Assembly: GCA_027489065.1 (NCBI GenBank) | Contig: JAIYAM010000011.1 | Location: forward strand, 1-47,972 | Reading direction: 5' to 3' | Source: Erythrobacteraceae bacterium | Lineage (GTDB): Bacteria; Pseudomonadota; Alphaproteobacteria; Sphingomonadales; Sphingomonadaceae | DNA: 47,972 nt | In this document: positions 33,476 to 41,691 of the stretch, one piece after another | Numbering within the stretch: the first letter of the stretch is position 1 | How the letters are laid out: the number at the start of each line of letters is the position of its first letter | Position numbers and translations under genes: made by a program | The notes under the pieces: model-generated | What the model was told of the DNA's origin: nothing | What the model saw: only the letters and a program-made list of their open reading frames with translations | Database searches by the model: none

Positions 33476-33691
33476 TCAGAATTTGTCTTTTTTGGCAATG
33501 GGGCCCGCAGGTGGTCGCCCGCGCCGCGCCGGCTGGCTGCGTTCGGGCCTGACCCCCCGCCGCGCGAGGGCCTCGCGCAGCAGCACCTCGATCTCGGCGT
33601 TCACGCTGCGCAGCTCGGCATCGGCGAGCCGTTGTATCGCATCGTGAAGCGCCGGATCGAGGCGCAGCGGGAAGGCTTTCTTCTCGGCCAT
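33476..33691 (-). CDS. Arc-like ribbon-helix-helix DNA-binding protein
   Basis: A 71-residue protein. The first half fits the ribbon-helix-helix fold: KKAFPLRLDPALHDAIQRLA gives the beta-strand and first helix, and SVNAEIEVLLREALARRG gives the second helix. The tail is basic and Pro-rich. Such proteins are dimeric repressors, often autoregulatory. It starts 7 bp after the SPFH gene stop, so the two form one operon. The ATG at 33691 is chosen over 33739, which would overlap the upstream gene. Three ATATC half-sites before the operon are candidate operators. Confidence 0.82.
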   Translation of the reverse strand: MAEKKAFPLRLDPALHDAIQRLADAELRSVNAEIEVLLREALARRGVRPERSQPARRGRPPAGPIAKKDKF

Positions 33692-33698
33692 CGGACGA

Positions 33699-34604
33699 TC
33701 AGTAGAGCGATCCTGCATTGACCACCGGCTGGGTGTCACGCTCGCCGCACAGCACGACCATCAGGTTCGACACCATCGCCGCCTTGCGCTCGTCGTCGAG
33801 GTCGACAACGCCGCGCTCGCTGAGCTGCGAAAGCGCCATCTCGACCATCGTCACCGCGCCTTCGACCAGCTTCTTGCGGGCAGAGATCACCGCTTCGGCC
33901 TGCTGGCGGCGCAGCATCGCGCCGGCGATCTCGGGGGCATAGGCGAGGTGGGTGAGGCCGCATTCGTCGACCGTGATCCCGGCGACCGACAGCCGCTCGA
34001 TCAAGGCGGAGCGCAGTTCCACCCCGACTTCGTCATGATTGCCCCGCAGCGTTATCTCGAGGTGTTCGATGTCGTCGTAGGGATAGCGCGAACCAATCGC
34101 GCGCACCGCCGCCTCGATCTGGGCGTTGACGAATTCACGGTAGTCATCGACGTCGAACAGCGCCTGCGCGGTGTCGGTGACCCGCCACACGACCTGCGCA
34201 CCCATCTCGATCGGATTGCCGCGCGCGTCGTTGACCTTGATGGTCTGCGAGATGACGTTGTTGGCGCGCACCGCGATCTTCTTGCGGGCGAGCCACGGCA
34301 GCACCCAGCGCAGCCCCTCGTTGCGGTCGGTGCCCTTGTAGGCGCCGAACAGCTGGATCGCGGCGGCTTCGTTGGGGTTGATCATGTAGAAGCCGGTGAG
34401 GATCAGCAGGCCGAGGAAGCCGAGCACCAGCGCGCCGATCAGCGGCAGGCCGGCGGGCGGGCCCTCGCCCTGCACGGCGCCGATGAACAGCCAGGCCGCG
34501 ATTGCGACGAGCGCGAGGCTGACGAGTAGCATGACATAGCCGCTCTGGGTGGTGGCCGCATATTCGCGGCTACGATTGAGGGCGGGGGTATCAGTTGGGG
34601 ACAT
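33699..34604 (-). CDS. SPFH/Band 7 domain membrane protein
   Basis: A 301-residue SPFH (stomatin/prohibitin/flotillin) protein. Two hydrophobic segments (about 22-43 and 54-75) anchor it. The SPFH domain begins [20 protein letters not shown] and includes [20 protein letters not shown], then [20 protein letters not shown] and [20 protein letters not shown] with a following [20 protein letters not shown] helix. These proteins oligomerise in membranes and scaffold proteases or lipid domains. It is co-transcribed with the RHH gene, a pairing seen in other bacteria. The promoter region carries overlapping inverted repeats. Confidence 0.93.
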   Translation of the reverse strand: MSPTDTPALNRSREYAATTQSGYVMLLVSLALVAIAAWLFIGAVQGEGPPAGLPLIGALVLGFLGLLILTGFYMINPNEAAAIQLFGAYKGTDRNEGLRWVLPWLARKKIAVRANNVISQTIKVNDARGNPIEMGAQVVWRVTDTAQALFDVDDYREFVNAQIEAAVRAIGSRYPYDDIEHLEITLRGNHDEVGVELRSALIERLSVAGITVDECGLTHLAYAPEIAGAMLRRQQAEAVISARKKLVEGAVTMVEMALSQLSERGVVDLDDERKAAMVSNLMVVLCGERDTQPVVNAGSLY

Positions 34605-34617
34605 GACGAATCTCCAT

Positions 34618-34649
34618 TGCGATATAATTGTGATATCGCATTTATATCA
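34618..34649. promoter_or_regulatory. Overlapping inverted repeats (three ATATC half-sites) before SPFH-RHH operon
   Basis: TGCGATAT-N7-ATATCGCA (34618-34640) is a perfect 8-bp inverted repeat. It overlaps a second one, TGATAT-N7-ATATCA (34631-34649), with the same 7-bp spacer, so three half-sites repeat every 11-12 bp. The site lies 14 bp upstream of the SPFH ATG in an AT-rich patch that contains TATAAT on the plus strand. It could control both the operon and the divergent TIR gene. Confidence 0.65.
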
Positions 34650-34750
34650 GATGAGGCTCTCGTCAAGCGGTTTCGCACGCGCGACGGGCGGAGCCTTCGT
34701 GCATCGCCCCTTGGCGTCGGGGGCGGTTTGGCTGTAGCAAAGTCCCACGG

Positions 34751-36766
34751 ATGCAGGCGCGGCGAGGGGGCGCGAAGTCAGTGACGAGCGGCGACGGCGA
34801 AGTTGGCTTCGAAAGCGCAGGCGGGCCCCGCCTGTTCGTCAGCTATTCGCGCGGCGATCTCGCCCGGGCCCGCGCCGTGATCGACCTGCTCGAGGCGGAG
34901 GGCTTCGACGTGTGGTGGGACGGCCGGCTCGAAGGCGGCGAGAATTACCTCCAGACGACCGAGGCCGCGCTGGAATCGGCCGATTGCGTGGTGGTGCTGT
35001 GGTCGGCGACCTCGGTTGCCTCGCACTGGGTGCGCGACGAGGCGCAGCGCGGGCGCGAGCGCGGGTGCCTCGTGCCGCTGACCATCGACGGGACGATGGC
35101 CCCGCTCGGCTTCCGGCAGTTCCAGCTCCTCGATATCAGCGCTTGGGACGGGGCTGCGACGAGCGCCGAGGCAGCGCGCATCCTCGTCGCGGTCAGAGCC
35201 AAGACCGGGGCGGGCTCGCCTGCGCCCGGCGTCGCGCAGACCCGCCCCGATCCGGCGCCCGCCGCCCGGCGAACGCCCGGCTTTTCGCTGTCGCGCCGTG
35301 GTGTGCTGGCCGGCGGGGTCGGGGCGGTCGCGGTCGCCGGAACGCTTGGCGCGTGGCAGTTCGGCCTGTTCGGATCGCCTGCCTCGGCAGCCATCTCGAT
35401 GGTGGTCCTGCCCTTCGCCAACGAGACGGGCGATCCGGCCAAGAAGTACTTTTCCGACGGGCTGGCGCGAGAATTGCGCACGGTTCTCGCCCGCAATCCG
35501 CTGCTCAGGGTCGCGGCCCCCACCTCGACCAACGCGATTGAAGGCGAGGACGATTTCGCGATCGGCGCGAAGCTGGGCGTGGACCACATCCTGCGCGGCA
35601 GCGTCCAGCGCGACACCGCCCGGCTGCGGATCACCGCCGAACTCGTCGCAATCGAGGGCGGGCTGGTGCGCTGGGCCGAAACCTATGACCGGGCGCTGGA
35701 CGATGTCTTTGCGGTGCAGACGGACATATCGCAAACCGTCGCGCTCTCGCTGGTTGCCGAGGTCGCCGATCAGGACGAGGCGCGGCGCGCCGTGGCGGCG
35801 CAGCAGGATATCGGCGGCACGCAGTCGGTTGCCGCCTACGAGGCGTTCCTGCGCGGGGTTGCGGTCTACAACCTGTCGGTCGGCGAAGAGACCGACCGGG
35901 CCGCACTGGCGCAATTCGATGCGGCCATTGCGGAGGACCCGTCCTACGCGATGGCCTATGCCATGCGGTCGACGGCGCTGGCGGCGATTGCCAATGCCGC
36001 CAGCGATGCTCAAGCGAACCGGCGCTTCTATGCCGATGCGATTGCTGCGGCCGAGCGGGCCATTGCCATCGAACCCAAGCTCGCGCTGGGGCATCTCGCC
36101 TTGGGGTTCGCGTTGAACAACGGGCAGTTGCGCCGCTCCGCTGCGGCCGAGCATTACCGCAAGGCGCAGCAATTCGCGCCGGGCGACGCCGATGTGCTGC
36201 GCGGGGCTGCGACCTTCCAGTCCTATGGCAAGGATCAGGCGCTGGCCGGGCAGATGATCGAGAAGGTGCTGACCCTCGATCCGATCAATCCGCGGGCCTT
36301 CCAGGCGGCCGGGTTCATCGCCCTGTTTGCGCGCGATTATCCCCTTGTCGTCGACCGGATGGAGCGCGCGCTGAAGCTCAATCCCCGCAACCCGGGCGCC
36401 CATTTCGGCATTGCCATCGCGCGGCTGATGCAAGGCGATACTGCCGGGGGACTCGCGGCCGCCGCCCAGGAGCCGGTGCCGATCTTCAGGTTGACCGGAA
36501 CCGCGATTGCCGCGGCAAAACAGGGGGATACCGCCGAAGCCGATGCTTCGCTGGCGGCCGTGGTACGGGATTACGGCGATGCCAGCCTCTATCAGCAGGC
36601 GCAGATCCAAGCCCAGCGGGCCGCGGTGGAGCCTGCTCTGGCGGCGCTGGAGAAGGCCTTCGCCATGCGCGATTCAGGGGTGCTGTGGGCGCCCAACGAT
36701 CCGCTGCTCGATCCGCTGCGGGGGGAGCCCCGCTTCAAGGATTTGCTTATCCGGCTTGGCTCGTGA
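34751..36766 (+). CDS. TIR - transmembrane - TolB-like - TPR protein
   Basis: A 671-residue multidomain protein. A TIR domain covers about 27-150: RLFVSYSRGDLARARAVIDL, FDVWWDGRLEGGENYL, ADCVVVLWSATSVASHWV. Glu97 in SHWVRDEAQR is at the place of the NADase glutamate of TIR enzymes. A Pro/Ala linker leads to one hydrophobic helix (about 184-205), preceded by SRRG. A TolB/FlgO-like domain (about 215-340, starting SMVVLPFANETGDPAKKYFS) and TPR repeats (about 365-660) follow. It may be a signalling or immunity effector, or an adaptor. The ATG at 34751 lacks a ribosome binding site; a GTG at 34781 behind GAGGGGG is a good alternative. Confidence 0.85.
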   Translation: MQARRGGAKSVTSGDGEVGFESAGGPRLFVSYSRGDLARARAVIDLLEAEGFDVWWDGRLEGGENYLQTTEAALESADCVVVLWSATSVASHWVRDEAQRGRERGCLVPLTIDGTMAPLGFRQFQLLDISAWDGAATSAEAARILVAVRAKTGAGSPAPGVAQTRPDPAPAARRTPGFSLSRRGVLAGGVGAVAVAGTLGAWQFGLFGSPASAAISMVVLPFANETGDPAKKYFSDGLARELRTVLARNPLLRVAAPTSTNAIEGEDDFAIGAKLGVDHILRGSVQRDTARLRITAELVAIEGGLVRWAETYDRALDDVFAVQTDISQTVALSLVAEVADQDEARRAVAAQQDIGGTQSVAAYEAFLRGVAVYNLSVGEETDRAALAQFDAAIAEDPSYAMAYAMRSTALAAIANAASDAQANRRFYADAIAAAERAIAIEPKLALGHLALGFALNNGQLRRSAAAEHYRKAQQFAPGDADVLRGAATFQSYGKDQALAGQMIEKVLTLDPINPRAFQAAGFIALFARDYPLVVDRMERALKLNPRNPGAHFGIAIARLMQGDTAGGLAAAAQEPVPIFRLTGTAIAAAKQGDTAEADASLAAVVRDYGDASLYQQAQIQAQRAAVEPALAALEKAFAMRDSGVLWAPNDPLLDPLRGEPRFKDLLIRLGS

Positions 36767-36814
36767 TACCACCTTTCGCGCGCCCATCGGGGGCGCCCTG
36801 AGGGGGTTATCATC

Positions 36815-37051
36815 ATGAAGAAAATTGTGACTTTTGCGATGGTTGCAACCGGCGCTCTGGCGCTGACCGCGTGTGGCAAGAAGGACGAGGCCCCCGCGGC
36901 CCCCGAAACCGCCAGCGCCGAGGTCATGGCACCGGCCGCCTCCGACACCCCGACCGCTTCCGAGACGCTCGACCCGACCAGCAATCCGATTCGCCCGGCC
37001 AAGGTCGGCGCGCCGGATGCAGCCGCGAGCGACGGGGCGGTTGCCGAGTAA
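36815..37051 (+). CDS. Small lipoprotein
   Basis: A 78-residue protein with a clear signal peptide and lipobox LALTAC (Cys20): MKKIVTFAMVATGALALTAC. The mature part is acidic and rich in Ala, Pro and Thr, without a recognisable domain. GAGGGGG lies about 12 bases before the ATG. It is 48 bp after the TIR gene, so co-transcription is possible. parS site 2 follows the stop by 28 bp. Function unknown. Confidence 0.75.
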   Translation: MKKIVTFAMVATGALALTACGKKDEAPAAPETASAEVMAPAASDTPTASETLDPTSNPIRPAKVGAPDAAASDGAVAE

Positions 37052-37079
37052 GTCTGACCGCAATTGCACGGGGGGCCAC

Positions 37080-37095
37080 TGTTTCACGTGAAACA
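37080..37095. other. parS centromere site 2 (ParB binding)
   Basis: TGTTTCACGTGAAACA is the exact consensus parS. Here the perfect dyad extends by four bases each side (CCAC and GTGG), giving a 24-bp palindrome at 37076-37099. It is intergenic, between the small lipoprotein and the end of the protease gene. It lies 14880 bp from parS site 1. Confidence 0.95.
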
Positions 37096-37118
37096 GTGGC
37101 CCTCACACCCCGCTGGAA

Positions 37119-37190
37119 GGGCCTGAAGAGGGTCTGGCAGGGGTTTAGCGGGGGTCTAACGAGGGTCTAGAACGGGTCTGCCCACGGTCT
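37119..37190 (+). repeat. Tandem GGGTCT array 2 (7 units, 11-bp period) beside parS
   Basis: Units start at 37119 (GGGCCT), 37130 (GGGTCT), 37141 (GGGTTT), 37152, 37163, 37174 (all GGGTCT) and 37185 (CGGTCT), every one exactly 11 bp after the last. The array begins 24 bp after the end of parS 2, on the same strand as array 1. It lies between genes and ends 7 bp before the protease stop codon. Confidence 0.9.
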
Positions 37191-37197
37191 GGTCCCG

Positions 37198-39549
37198 TCA
37201 CCGTCCTGCCTGACCCGATCTGTATCCCGGCAGGTGCTGCGCGAGGAAGGCGCGGACCTCCTCGTGGCCGAGACGGGTGAAGCGGCTCGGCACTCTGGTT
37301 GTTCCACATTTCACCCCGGCACTCACCACCCCGATCACCATCGGCGCATCGTTCGGCCGGCCATAATCGATCAGCGCCCCGCCGCTGTCCCCGAAGCACG
37401 CCTGCTCGCCGCGCGCGCCCATCGCGCACAGCACCGAATCGCGCCAGACGCCTTCGAGGCCGGTGATGCTCCGGCAGGTTTCCTGATCGCGCAGCTCCAG
37501 CCGCGCCCCGCGCAGGGTATCGGGCGGTTCGCCGCCGCCCTCGTAGGCGGTGGACCCCCAGCCGTAGGTGTAGGCCGGCATCCGGGTGAGGATCCTGCGC
37601 TGCGAGGCCGGCGCGGTATCGAGCCTGATCCGCTCGATCGGTCGCACCACCGCGCCGCGGCGCCCGGCTTTCGGATCGTACTGGATCAGCGCGATATCGA
37701 AGGCGAGGCCCTTGCGATTGTAGAGGCGATGCGGGATCACTCTGGTGATCGGGAAGCTGACGCCCTCGTCGGCCAGCGGGTTGGCAACCCCGAGCCGGAT
37801 GCGGTGGCCGCTCGTCGCGATCGGGAAGAACTCTCCCTTGACGAGCTCGTCCTCGAGGCAATGGGCAGCCGTCAGGATCCAGCCGGTGCTGATCAGCGCA
37901 CCGCCGCATTGGACCCGCTCGGCGCGGGTCAGCGAATAGTCCCCGAGCCGCTGCGGTCGCCACACCAGCGCCTGCCACGGGGCCTCGCCGGCGCGGGCAG
38001 GGAAGCCGCGCCTGATCCGCTGCACGGAATCGCAGATCGTGTCGGTGTAGGTGGTGCCGCGGAACGCGACTGCGGTGGTCGTGCATGCCTTGGCGCGGTC
38101 GCGTTCCAACTCGATGCGGCGCTCTTCGGACTGCGCCGCGTTATACGCCGCTTCCTCTTCCTCGCTCATCGGCGGCCGGAGGCGGCTGCTGGCGGTGGGC
38201 AGCGGCGCCTCGGGATCCTCTTGCGCCGCCGCTTCGAGCGTCTCGCAGGCGATCCGGCGACCGCCTTCGCAGGCCAGCGAGGCGAGTTCGAGACCGCGCC
38301 TGCGGTCGGGCGGCAACACGTCGCCGCGCACCAGCCGTTCGCCGAGAATCTCGCATTGCTGCGCGTCGCCCATGTCGCACGCCTTGAGCGACCAGCGCAT
38401 CACCCGGTCGGCATCGTCCTGCGCCAGCCGGCGGGATCCGCCCCCGAGCATGCCCGCCGCTTTGCCGCAGGCCTCGATCTCGCCCGCCTCGCAGGCGGTG
38501 CCCATCAGGCGCAGCGCCTCACTCCAGTCCGCGAAGGGCGAGGCGCTGTCGCTGTAGAGATCGCCGAGCGCGGCGCAGGCGGCCGGATCGCCGCTCTGGC
38601 AGCTTTGGGCGAGCGCGGGCCGGGCGCGGATCGCCCGCACGCTCCGGCACTCGGTCGTCTCGAGATCGCAGGCGCGGTCGAACAGCGCGAGCGCTTCATT
38701 GCGCGCTTCGGGCGGACCTTCGCCCTCGGCATAGACGATGAGGCCAAGCCGGGTGCAGGCCTCGGCGACCCCGGCGCGGCAGCCCGTATCGAGCAGCGAG
38801 CGTGCTGGCCGCACATTGGCGCCGTCGGGTCTGTTGCTCGCCCGGCTCGCGTATTCGACGAGCTGGGCGCAGGCCGGTGCGTAGCCTTCGCCGCCACACA
38901 GCCTCCCGAGCACGGCGATGCCTGCTTCGCGGGTCTCGGGCGGCTGTCCTTCGTCGAGGGAGCCTGCGACCTCGGCAGCGCAGGCCGCCCATGATCCTGC
39001 CGCGCAGGCCTGGCGGCGCAGGGTGGCCGCGGCCCCGGGATCGGGTTTCTGGTCAGGGGTGATGCCGGTTTGGATAAGGTCGGCGAGGCTGGCGCAGGCG
39101 TCCTGCGTGCCGAGATCGCAGCCGCGTCGCAACAGGCCCGCCCCGTCGCCGCGCCAATCGTCGTTGCTGGAAGTGGCGAAGAACGTGCCGAGTTCGAAGC
39201 ACCCTGCGCCTGCGCCTGCCAGACACGCCTCGCGCATCAGGATCTCGGCGACCGGGCGGCTCTGGGGCTTGCCCTCGCCGAAGAGATAGGCCCGGCCGAG
39301 GTCTGCGCAGCCCGCCTGATCGCCCGCCTCGCAGCGCGCCTCGGCCTCGGCGGCGGCGGCCGTCTCGCGCGCGATCATGCCCGCAGATTTGTCGAGCGGT
39401 GCGCGTCTGGGGCCGTCGCTGGTGTCATACCGGTAGGGGGCGGCGGGTGCCTGCGCCTGCGCCGTCGCCGCGATGCTCGCCAGCAGCGCCGCCAGAAGGA
39501 TCGCTCCCAGATGGTTCGCCCCCAGAAGGATAGCCCATCGCCTGGTCAT
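37198..39549 (-). CDS. Secreted Sel1-repeat / trypsin-like serine protease
   Basis: A 783-residue exported protein. A signal peptide ends near ATAQAQA (residues 1-33). Residues about 60-470 are Cys-rich Sel1-like (TPR-related) repeats, such as CEAGDQAGCADLGRAYLFGE. The C-terminal domain (about 520-780) is a chymotrypsin-fold protease with an intact triad: His563 in LTAAHCLED, Asp618 in FDIALIQYD and Ser722 in CFGDSGGALI. The repeats probably bind partners while the protease acts in the periplasm or outside. The ATG at 39549 has GGGGAG upstream; the longer frame is antisense to the SLOG gene. It is divergent from that gene across 172 bp. Confidence 0.88.
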   Translation of the reverse strand: MTRRWAILLGANHLGAILLAALLASIAATAQAQAPAAPYRYDTSDGPRRAPLDKSAGMIARETAAAAEAEARCEAGDQAGCADLGRAYLFGEGKPQSRPVAEILMREACLAGAGAGCFELGTFFATSSNDDWRGDGAGLLRRGCDLGTQDACASLADLIQTGITPDQKPDPGAAATLRRQACAAGSWAACAAEVAGSLDEGQPPETREAGIAVLGRLCGGEGYAPACAQLVEYASRASNRPDGANVRPARSLLDTGCRAGVAEACTRLGLIVYAEGEGPPEARNEALALFDRACDLETTECRSVRAIRARPALAQSCQSGDPAACAALGDLYSDSASPFADWSEALRLMGTACEAGEIEACGKAAGMLGGGSRRLAQDDADRVMRWSLKACDMGDAQQCEILGERLVRGDVLPPDRRRGLELASLACEGGRRIACETLEAAAQEDPEAPLPTASSRLRPPMSEEEEAAYNAAQSEERRIELERDRAKACTTTAVAFRGTTYTDTICDSVQRIRRGFPARAGEAPWQALVWRPQRLGDYSLTRAERVQCGGALISTGWILTAAHCLEDELVKGEFFPIATSGHRIRLGVANPLADEGVSFPITRVIPHRLYNRKGLAFDIALIQYDPKAGRRGAVVRPIERIRLDTAPASQRRILTRMPAYTYGWGSTAYEGGGEPPDTLRGARLELRDQETCRSITGLEGVWRDSVLCAMGARGEQACFGDSGGALIDYGRPNDAPMVIGVVSAGVKCGTTRVPSRFTRLGHEEVRAFLAQHLPGYRSGQAGR

Positions 39550-39721
39550 CGCCGTGCTCTCCCCAAAGCCCTTGCATAAATTACCGTTTTCGCCCTCTCC
39601 GGTCAAACCGGCGGGGCCGCGCGCATGGCGGCCCAGCAAGCCGCTTGTAACACCCGTGCGCGAACGACTAAGCATTCGGGCGCAAGGTGCCTGCGCGCGC
39701 CGGGGGGAGAGACGACACACG

Positions 39722-41680
39722 ATGCCAGCCAGCCAGCCCGCTCCGGTCAGCGACAGCTGGCAGCCGCATCTGGCGCTCGGGATCACCGGACACCGCGCCT
39801 CGAACCCTTCGTATCGCGCCCATGCCGAGGCGATCGGCGCTGCGCTCGAGGGGCTGTTTGCGCAGATCGACGCTATTGCGGGGGCGCTGCCCGGCACGCG
39901 CGGGGCGGTGCGGCTGCACAGCCTGCTGGTCGACGGGACCGACCAGATCGCCGCGGAGCGCGCTCTGGCCCGCGGGTGGGAGCTGGCGGTGCCGCTGCCC
40001 TTCGGCGCGGCGCTCAATTGCGCGATCAATGCCCACCCCGAAACCCTCGCCGATGCCGACGCGCTGTTGGCGGGGGCGGCGGCAAGCGATCCGGCGGTCG
40101 AGGCCAAGGCGGCCGCGATCCGGTCGGTCACCGGGCGGGCATGCCTGTTCGAGCTCGCTGATCGGGACGCGGAAGTCCGGGCGCTGTGGCGCGCGAGCCT
40201 CGCCGATCCGGACGACCGCGCCGCGCTGCGCGCCTTCGAGGCGCTGGCCTCGGACAATGTCGCGCTGGCGGGGCGGGTGATGATCGAGCGCACCGATCTG
40301 GTCATCGCGGTGTGGGACGGCAAGGTCGCCAACCTCCCCGGCGGGACCGGCCACACCGTCGCCGCGGCGCTGGCGATGGGCGCGCCGGTGCTGCTGATCG
40401 ACCCGGCGATGCCCGGCACCTGGCGGATCCTCGGGCGGCCCGAAGAACTCGGCCAGCCCGCCGCCCCGGGGGAGCCCGATGTGGCGCGGCTCACCGCGAT
40501 CATCCACGCCGCCGTCGTCTCCGAGGGCTGGAGCCCGGCGCAACTCGCTGCCGAACAATGGCGCCCGCGTTCGAGCCGCGCCTTCGGGCTCTACCGCCGC
40601 ATCGAGCGGGTGTTCGGCGGCGGGGGAAGGGCGCTGGGCTCCTTGCGGGTCGATTACGAGGCACCGGACGCGATCGTCGCCGGTTCGGGCGCGGGCGTGG
40701 TCGCTGCGGCCGAAGCGATGCCTTCCGGCGATCCCCAAGTGACCCGCCAGCTCGCCGAAGAGGTGCTCCCGCTGTTCGCCTGGGCCGAAGGGATCGCGAG
40801 CCGTCTGGCCGATGCCTACAGGAGCGGCCAGATCGTCAACTTCGTGCTGGCGACGCTCGCGGTGATCATCGGGGTGGCCTACCTGCCGCTCGGGCTGGGC
40901 GAGGTGAAGTGGGTCTTCGCGGCTGTGGAGCTGCTCCTGCTGGGCGGAATTCTGGTGCTGACCGCGGCGGGATCGCGGCTCGGCTGGCACCGCCGCTGGT
41001 TCGCGATGCGGCGCGTCGCGGAATACCTGCGCCACGCGCCCGCGCTGCTGCTGCTCGGCGTGACCCGGCCGACGGGGCGCTGGCCGAGAGGCGCGGAAGG
41101 CCAGTGGCCGGAGCACTTCGCCCGCCATGCCCTGCGCGATGTCGGCCTGCCGCGGGTGGCGGTGACGAAGGACTATCTGAGGGTCGGTCTGGCCGGCGCC
41201 GTGCTGCCCCACGTCGCGGCCCAGCGCGCCTATCACGCGGCCAAGGCGCACCGGCTCGAGACCGTCCACCACCGTCTCGACAAGGTCGCCGAGAGCTGCT
41301 TCGCGCTCGCGGTCGCCTCGGTGACGGCCTATCTCGTGTTGAAGGGAGCAGGCGCGGCGGGTCTGGTGCCGGGGCACCTCGCGAGCGATCTTTCGCCCTT
41401 CTTCACCTTCTGCGGCGTCGCCTTCCCGACGCTGGGCGCGAACCTTTCGGGCATCCGCTATTTCGGCGACTTCGAGCGGTTCGGGGCGATCTCGCACGTC
41501 GCGGCGGAAAAGCTGCGCGCCATCGAGGAGCGGACCGAGCTGCTGCTCTCGGGCGCGACAAGTGCCCTGACCTATGCCGCCGCCGCCGATCTGATCCACG
41601 CTCTGGACGAGGCGGTGGTCGAGGAGATCGCGAGCTGGCAGGCAGTGTTCGGCGCGAAGCACCTCGCCCTGCCTGCCTGA
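39722..41680 (+). CDS. SLOG-domain protein with C-terminal 2TM (SLATT-like) modules
   Basis: A 652-residue protein. The N-terminal half looks like a SLOG (Rossmann-like nucleotide/ligand-binding) domain: GITGHR at 20-25, LVDGTDQIAAERALARG from 69, ERTDLVIAVWDG near 189-200, and GGTGHTVAAALAMGAPVLLI. The second half has two hydrophobic pairs, about 371-390 with 397-417 and about 523-545 with 556-575. Between them is the RRWFAMRRVAEYLRH segment typical of SMODS/SLOG-associated 2TM proteins. In such systems the SLOG part senses or makes a nucleotide and the membrane part acts as a pore. The start at 39722 follows GGGGGGAGAG. Confidence 0.78.
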   Translation: MPASQPAPVSDSWQPHLALGITGHRASNPSYRAHAEAIGAALEGLFAQIDAIAGALPGTRGAVRLHSLLVDGTDQIAAERALARGWELAVPLPFGAALNCAINAHPETLADADALLAGAAASDPAVEAKAAAIRSVTGRACLFELADRDAEVRALWRASLADPDDRAALRAFEALASDNVALAGRVMIERTDLVIAVWDGKVANLPGGTGHTVAAALAMGAPVLLIDPAMPGTWRILGRPEELGQPAAPGEPDVARLTAIIHAAVVSEGWSPAQLAAEQWRPRSSRAFGLYRRIERVFGGGGRALGSLRVDYEAPDAIVAGSGAGVVAAAEAMPSGDPQVTRQLAEEVLPLFAWAEGIASRLADAYRSGQIVNFVLATLAVIIGVAYLPLGLGEVKWVFAAVELLLLGGILVLTAAGSRLGWHRRWFAMRRVAEYLRHAPALLLLGVTRPTGRWPRGAEGQWPEHFARHALRDVGLPRVAVTKDYLRVGLAGAVLPHVAAQRAYHAAKAHRLETVHHRLDKVAESCFALAVASVTAYLVLKGAGAAGLVPGHLASDLSPFFTFCGVAFPTLGANLSGIRYFGDFERFGAISHVAAEKLRAIEERTELLLSGATSALTYAAAADLIHALDEAVVEEIASWQAVFGAKHLALPA

Positions 41681-41691
41681 GGGCTGCCGCC

